A stretch of DNA of 36,673 nucleotides from Caulobacteraceae bacterium (GTDB lineage Bacteria > Pseudomonadota > Alphaproteobacteria > Caulobacterales > Caulobacteraceae): positions 1 to 36,673 of the forward strand of contig CANESI010000030.1 of assembly GCA_947441065.1 (NCBI GenBank), given 5' to 3'. How positions within the stretch are numbered: the first letter of the stretch is position 1; every line of letters begins with the position of its first letter. Under the pieces are notes generated by a model. The model was not told where the DNA came from, did no database searches, and worked only from the letters and a program-made list of their open reading frames with translations. This document shows positions 35,036 to 36,673 of this stretch, piece after piece. Both the position numbers and the translations under genes were made by a program.

Positions 35036-36655
35036 CTAAGATCTAAGTCGCTTGATCAGGGCTGTGGTCGAGGGATCGTGGGGTAGGTCTGGGCCACCTT
35101 CCAGCTCACCCAAGATCCGCTTGGCCAGCGACTTGCCAAGCTCAACGCCCCACTGGTCGAAACTATTGACCCCCCAGATCACCCCTTCGACGAAGGTCTT
35201 GTGCTCATAGAGCGCGATCAAGGCCCCCAAGGCATGGGGGGTTAGCCGCTCCATCAGGATCAGGCTTGAGGGGCGATTGCCCAAAAAGGCCCGCTGCGGG
35301 GCGAGTGTCTCGATGGTGGCTGAATCCATGCCCGACGCGGTCAGTTCAGCCCGAACATCGGCCTCGCTGCGCCCGACCATCAGGGCCTCAGCCTGGGCCA
35401 AGACATTGGCCAAGAGCTTGGTATGGGCGCCGGCCGGACCCTCATCATTATGGGCCATGGCGATGAACTCCACCGGCACCACCTCTGTGCCCTGATGGAG
35501 CAGTTGGAAATAGGCGTGCTGACCATTGGTGCCCGGCTCGCCAAAGACAAGGGCCGCACTATCGCGGGTCAGGGGCTCGCCGGTGGCGGTCACCCCCTTG
35601 CCGTTGGATTCCATCTCAAGCTGCTGCAGGAACGAGGGCAACAGGCGAAGGCGCTGGGCATAGGGCACCACCGTGCGGGCGGCGCGGCCAAAGCCGTTGC
35701 GATTGACGATCTGGGCCAGAGCCAGCAGCACCGGGGCATTGCGCTCGAGCGGGGCGCTCAGGAAATGACCATCCATCTCGGCAGCCCCGGCCAAGAAGGC
35801 CTCGAACGCCTCCCACCCCAAGGCGACGGCGCAGGACAGGCCCACCGCCGACCAGACCGAATAGCGGCCTCCCACCCAGTCCCAGAAAGCAAAGACCCGC
35901 TCGGGCGCAATCCCAAAGGCGACACATCTGTCGGGCGCGGCGGAGACGGCGGCGAAATGCGATCCGGCCCTATCGTCCCCTAGGCTCGCCGCCAACCACT
36001 GACGCGCGGCCAAGGCATTGGCCATGGTCTCTTCGGTCGTGAAGGTCTTGGACACGGCAATGACGAGGGTTTGGGCCGGGTCGAGGCCCTCTAGCGCGGC
36101 GGCTATGTCTGAGCCATCGACATTGGCGACAAAGCGCAGCTCAATCTGCGGCGAAAGGGGCCGCAAGGCTTCCCAGACCAGCCGAGGGCCAAGGTCTGAC
36201 CCGCCAATGCCAATGTGGACGATAGTGGTGAAGTGCTGGCCGGTCGCGCCCCTGACCGTGCCGGAACGCACCGCGTTGGCAAACTGAGCCATGGCCGAAC
36301 GCCCCGTCTCGACAGCCGCGGAGACCGGCTCACCCTTGGCCTTAAAGGCGGCACCATCTGGCGCGCGCAGGGCCGTGTGCAGAACCGCCCGCCCCTCAGA
36401 CAGATTGACCACCTCGCCGCCAAAGAGCCGCGCCCGCGCTTCATCGAGATCGGCCGCCTTGGCCAGACCGAGCGCCGCCTCAAACAGGGCCTTGCTCCAA
36501 GACTGTTTAGACAGGTCCAGAAACAGCCCGGCTGCCTCAAGGGTAAGGCGCTGCAGACGATCGGGCTCGGCGGCGAACAGGTCTAAAATCGGCTGACCAT
36601 CAGCCTTTTGTGCTTCAGCGTCAAAATTGTCCCAAGCAGAGGTCATAGCGGTCAT
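35036..36655 (-). CDS. pgi: glucose-6-phosphate isomerase
   Basis: Interconverts glucose-6-phosphate and fructose-6-phosphate, 539 residues. Signatures are HIGIGGSDLGPRL, VSKTFTTEETMAN, FWDWVGGRYSVWSAVGL, the signature GEPGTNGQHAYFQLLHQG and the C-terminal FDQWGVELGKSLAKRI. It is complete, with its start 18 bases from the right edge; an in-frame ATG at 36646 is an alternative. Its promoter lies outside the window. It is the first gene here of the run leading to hisS, hisZ and hisG; whether they share a transcript is not clear from the 53-base gap. Confidence 0.96.
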   Translation of the reverse strand: MTAMTSAWDNFDAEAQKADGQPILDLFAAEPDRLQRLTLEAAGLFLDLSKQSWSKALFEAALGLAKAADLDEARARLFGGEVVNLSEGRAVLHTALRAPDGAAFKAKGEPVSAAVETGRSAMAQFANAVRSGTVRGATGQHFTTIVHIGIGGSDLGPRLVWEALRPLSPQIELRFVANVDGSDIAAALEGLDPAQTLVIAVSKTFTTEETMANALAARQWLAASLGDDRAGSHFAAVSAAPDRCVAFGIAPERVFAFWDWVGGRYSVWSAVGLSCAVALGWEAFEAFLAGAAEMDGHFLSAPLERNAPVLLALAQIVNRNGFGRAARTVVPYAQRLRLLPSFLQQLEMESNGKGVTATGEPLTRDSAALVFGEPGTNGQHAYFQLLHQGTEVVPVEFIAMAHNDEGPAGAHTKLLANVLAQAEALMVGRSEADVRAELTASGMDSATIETLAPQRAFLGNRPSSLILMERLTPHALGALIALYEHKTFVEGVIWGVNSFDQWGVELGKSLAKRILGELEGGPDLPHDPSTTALIKRLRS

Positions 36656-36673
36656 GTCAGGGTCTCTCGTGCC

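Overview
The window looks like chromosome from an alphaproteobacterium of the Caulobacterales (Caulobacter, Brevundimonas, Phenylobacterium or a relative). This rests on a TipF-like flagellar regulator, promoters of the Caulobacter type (TTGaCgS, 10-14 bp, GCTAnAwC), a BamF (DUF3035) lipoprotein beside lspA, an alphaproteobacterial divergent histidyl-tRNA synthetase, and high-GC intergenic palindromic repeats. No rRNA, tRNA, CRISPR array, prophage or insertion sequence was seen. The genes are mostly housekeeping.

Layout. 1-660: two tandem copies of a 323-bp mosaic repeat. 736-4282: sdhCDAB (+) with promoter and terminator. 4305-5106: about 2.4 more copies of the same 323-bp unit. 5169-14089 (all -): bamF, lspA, ileS, ribF, phaJ-type hydratase, HAD-IIA protein, tipF and a lipoprotein. 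14172-14831 (+): PiuC-type iron/2-oxoglutarate oxygenase. 14849-20600: 3-hydroxybutyryl-CoA dehydrogenase, etfA, etfB, a small membrane protein (+), cobalamin adenosyltransferase, a HIG1-like protein and an N-terminally extended acyl-CoA dehydrogenase that looks like methylsuccinyl-CoA dehydrogenase. 20687-24266: rluB, tadA (+), a GNAT acetyltransferase, an AbrB-Doc toxin-antitoxin pair and a DUF4345 protein. 24388-26552: groESL with a heat-shock-type promoter, a CIRCE-like element and a terminator. 26579-27130: a second, different repeat mosaic. 27222-31030 (+): acyl-CoA synthetase and an M13 metallopeptidase. 31388-36655 (-): pgi, hisS, hisZ, hisG.

How the genes fit together. Succinate dehydrogenase, ETF, the (R)-enoyl-CoA hydratase, 3-hydroxybutyryl-CoA dehydrogenase, the Mcd-like dehydrogenase and the B12 adenosyltransferase can all serve C4 acyl-CoA, polyhydroxybutyrate or ethylmalonyl-CoA metabolism. 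The most interesting signal is a shared near-palindrome, TGTCCGAACA, upstream of four of these units (sdhC, phaJ, etfB, mcd). At three of them it sits directly after the predicted -10 box. This suggests an uncharacterised co-regulated set with one common repressor. I do not recognise the motif as the site of a known regulator.
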